Notes under the pieces: model-generated
The model's input: the letters and a program-made list of their open reading frames with translations, nothing else
What the model was told of the DNA's origin: nothing
The model's database searches: none
Translations under genes and position numbers: made by a program
Shown: piece by piece, positions 63,282-64,000 of the stretch
Layout of the letters: each line of letters begins with the position of its first letter
Numbering within the stretch: the stretch's first letter is position 1
Source: Pseudomonadota bacterium
Lineage (GTDB): Bacteria; Pseudomonadota; Gammaproteobacteria; Xanthomonadales; Rhodanobacteraceae
Assembly: GCA_021794575.1 (NCBI GenBank)
Contig: JAJYQO010000024.1
Span: forward strand, 37,904 to 101,903
Direction of reading: 5' to 3'
Length of the DNA: 64,000 nt

Positions 63282-64000
63282 TCAGGCATCGATGCGTTTC
63301 GACCCTGCCTCGAGGCCGGCTTTCAGGCTGGCCTCGACGAATTCGTCGAGATCGCCGTCCAGCACGCGCTGCGTGTCGCTGCGCTCGATACCGGTGCGCA
63401 AGTCCTTGATGCGCGACTGATCGAGCACGTAGTTGCGGATCTGGCTGCCCCAACCGATGTCGGACTTGCTGGCCTCGACCGCCGCCTTCTCGGCGTTGCG
63501 CTTCTGCAGTTCCAGCTCGTAGAGCTTGGCTTTGAGCATCTTCATCGCGCGGTCGCGGTTGGCATGCTGGCTGCGCTCGGTTTGGCAGGCCACCACGGTG
63601 TTGGTCGGCACGTGGGTGATGCGCACCGCGGACTCGGTCTTGTTGACGTGCTGCCCGCCGGCGCCGGAGGAGCGGTATACATCGGTCTTCAGGTCGGCCG
63701 GATTGATCGCGATGTCGATGTCGTCGTCCACCTCGGGGGCGACGAACACGCTGCCGAAGCTGGTGTGGCGGCGGTTGTCGGAGTCGAACGGGCTCTTGCG
63801 CACCAATCGGTGCACACCGGTCTCGGTCTTCAGCCAGCCGTAGGCGTAGTCGCCCTCGACGCGGAAGCTGGCGCTCTTGATTCCGGCCACCTCGCCCGCG
63901 CTGGCCTCGAGCAGCTCGGTCTTCCAGCCGCGCGATTCGGCCCAGCGCAGGTACATGCGCAGCAGCATCTCGGCCCAGTCCTGCGCCTCGGTGCCGCCGG
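63282..64000 (-). CDS. prfB: Peptide chain release factor 2, 5' end outside the window
   Basis: Recognises UGA and UAA and releases the finished peptide. About 239 residues of the C-terminal part are present. The catalytic GGQ is in [18 protein letters not shown], followed by [17 protein letters not shown] and the closing [17 protein letters not shown]. The upstream part, including the usual in-frame UGA and programmed +1 frameshift site of prfB, lies beyond the window, so autoregulation cannot be checked. It is directly upstream of lysS, as in E. coli. Confidence 0.96.
   Translation of the reverse strand, partial: GGTEAQDWAEMLLRMYLRWAESRGWKTELLEASAGEVAGIKSASFRVEGDYAYGWLKTETGVHRLVRKSPFDSDNRRHTSFGSVFVAPEVDDDIDIAINPADLKTDVYRSSGAGGQHVNKTESAVRITHVPTNTVVACQTERSQHANRDRAMKMLKAKLYELELQKRNAEKAAVEASKSDIGWGSQIRNYVLDQSRIKDLRTGIERSDTQRVLDGDLDEFVEASLKAGLEAGSKRIDA

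Overview
The window is a GC-rich, densely coded chromosomal segment of a gammaproteobacterium, most likely of the Xanthomonadales (Rhodanobacteraceae/Xanthomonadaceae side). The assignment rests on conserved gene orders (uvrC-pgsA-tRNA Gly/Cys/Leu, serC-pheA-aroA, clpS-clpA beside infA, nudJ-mnmA-hflD, smc-zipA, prfB-lysS, carA-carB-greA), on a high-potential iron-sulfur protein, and on heptanucleotide GGGACTC-type arrays beside a four-helix-bundle gene. No species can be named from sequence reading alone. No phage, insertion sequence, CRISPR array or rRNA operon is visible.

Positions 1-6520 (minus strand) hold the most unusual locus: a tightly packed six-gene operon for a complex related to membrane-bound group 4 [NiFe] hydrogenases (Hyf/Hyc) and complex I. 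It comprises a NuoH/HyfC-like subunit, HyfE, HyfF, a fused NuoC-NuoD/HyfG-like large subunit, a ferredoxin-NuoB (HyfH-HyfI) fusion, and a HyfB-like subunit running off the window. The large subunit has lost the [NiFe] cysteines at both ends, while all iron-sulfur cysteines and the membrane Glu/Lys residues remain. It is therefore a non-hydrogenase 'Ehr-like' (energy-converting hydrogenase-related) complex whose electron donor and acceptor are unknown. A near-consensus promoter lies about 160 bases upstream.

Positions 7054-20491 carry a cyclopropane fatty acid synthase and two divergent RND efflux systems. The minus-strand operon pairs one adaptor with two different RND permeases (probably a heteromeric pump). 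The plus-strand operon is adaptor plus a canonical AcrB-type permease. Neither has its own outer-membrane factor here.

Positions 20541-40194 are almost entirely minus strand and housekeeping: recJ, an ABC-F ATPase, greA, carB and carA (interrupted by a four-helix-bundle gene flanked by inverted heptamer arrays), three tRNA genes, pgsA, uvrC, an NHL-repeat/thioredoxin-fold protein, kdsB, aroA, pheA, serC and an FHA-domain membrane protein. Many of these genes overlap by 4 bases (ATGA or GTGA), indicating translational coupling.

Positions 40264-64000 alternate in strand: a polyhydroxyalkanoate-system protein, infA, clpA/clpS, nudJ-mnmA-hflD, a LysR regulator divergent from acnA, a sulfotransferase, an S10 peptidase, fadD, a Tat-exported HiPIP, a PilZ protein, an acyl-CoA-binding protein, zipA, smc, a BolA/YciI pair, lysS and the 3' part of prfB. 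Intergenic gaps contain several palindromic REP-like elements.
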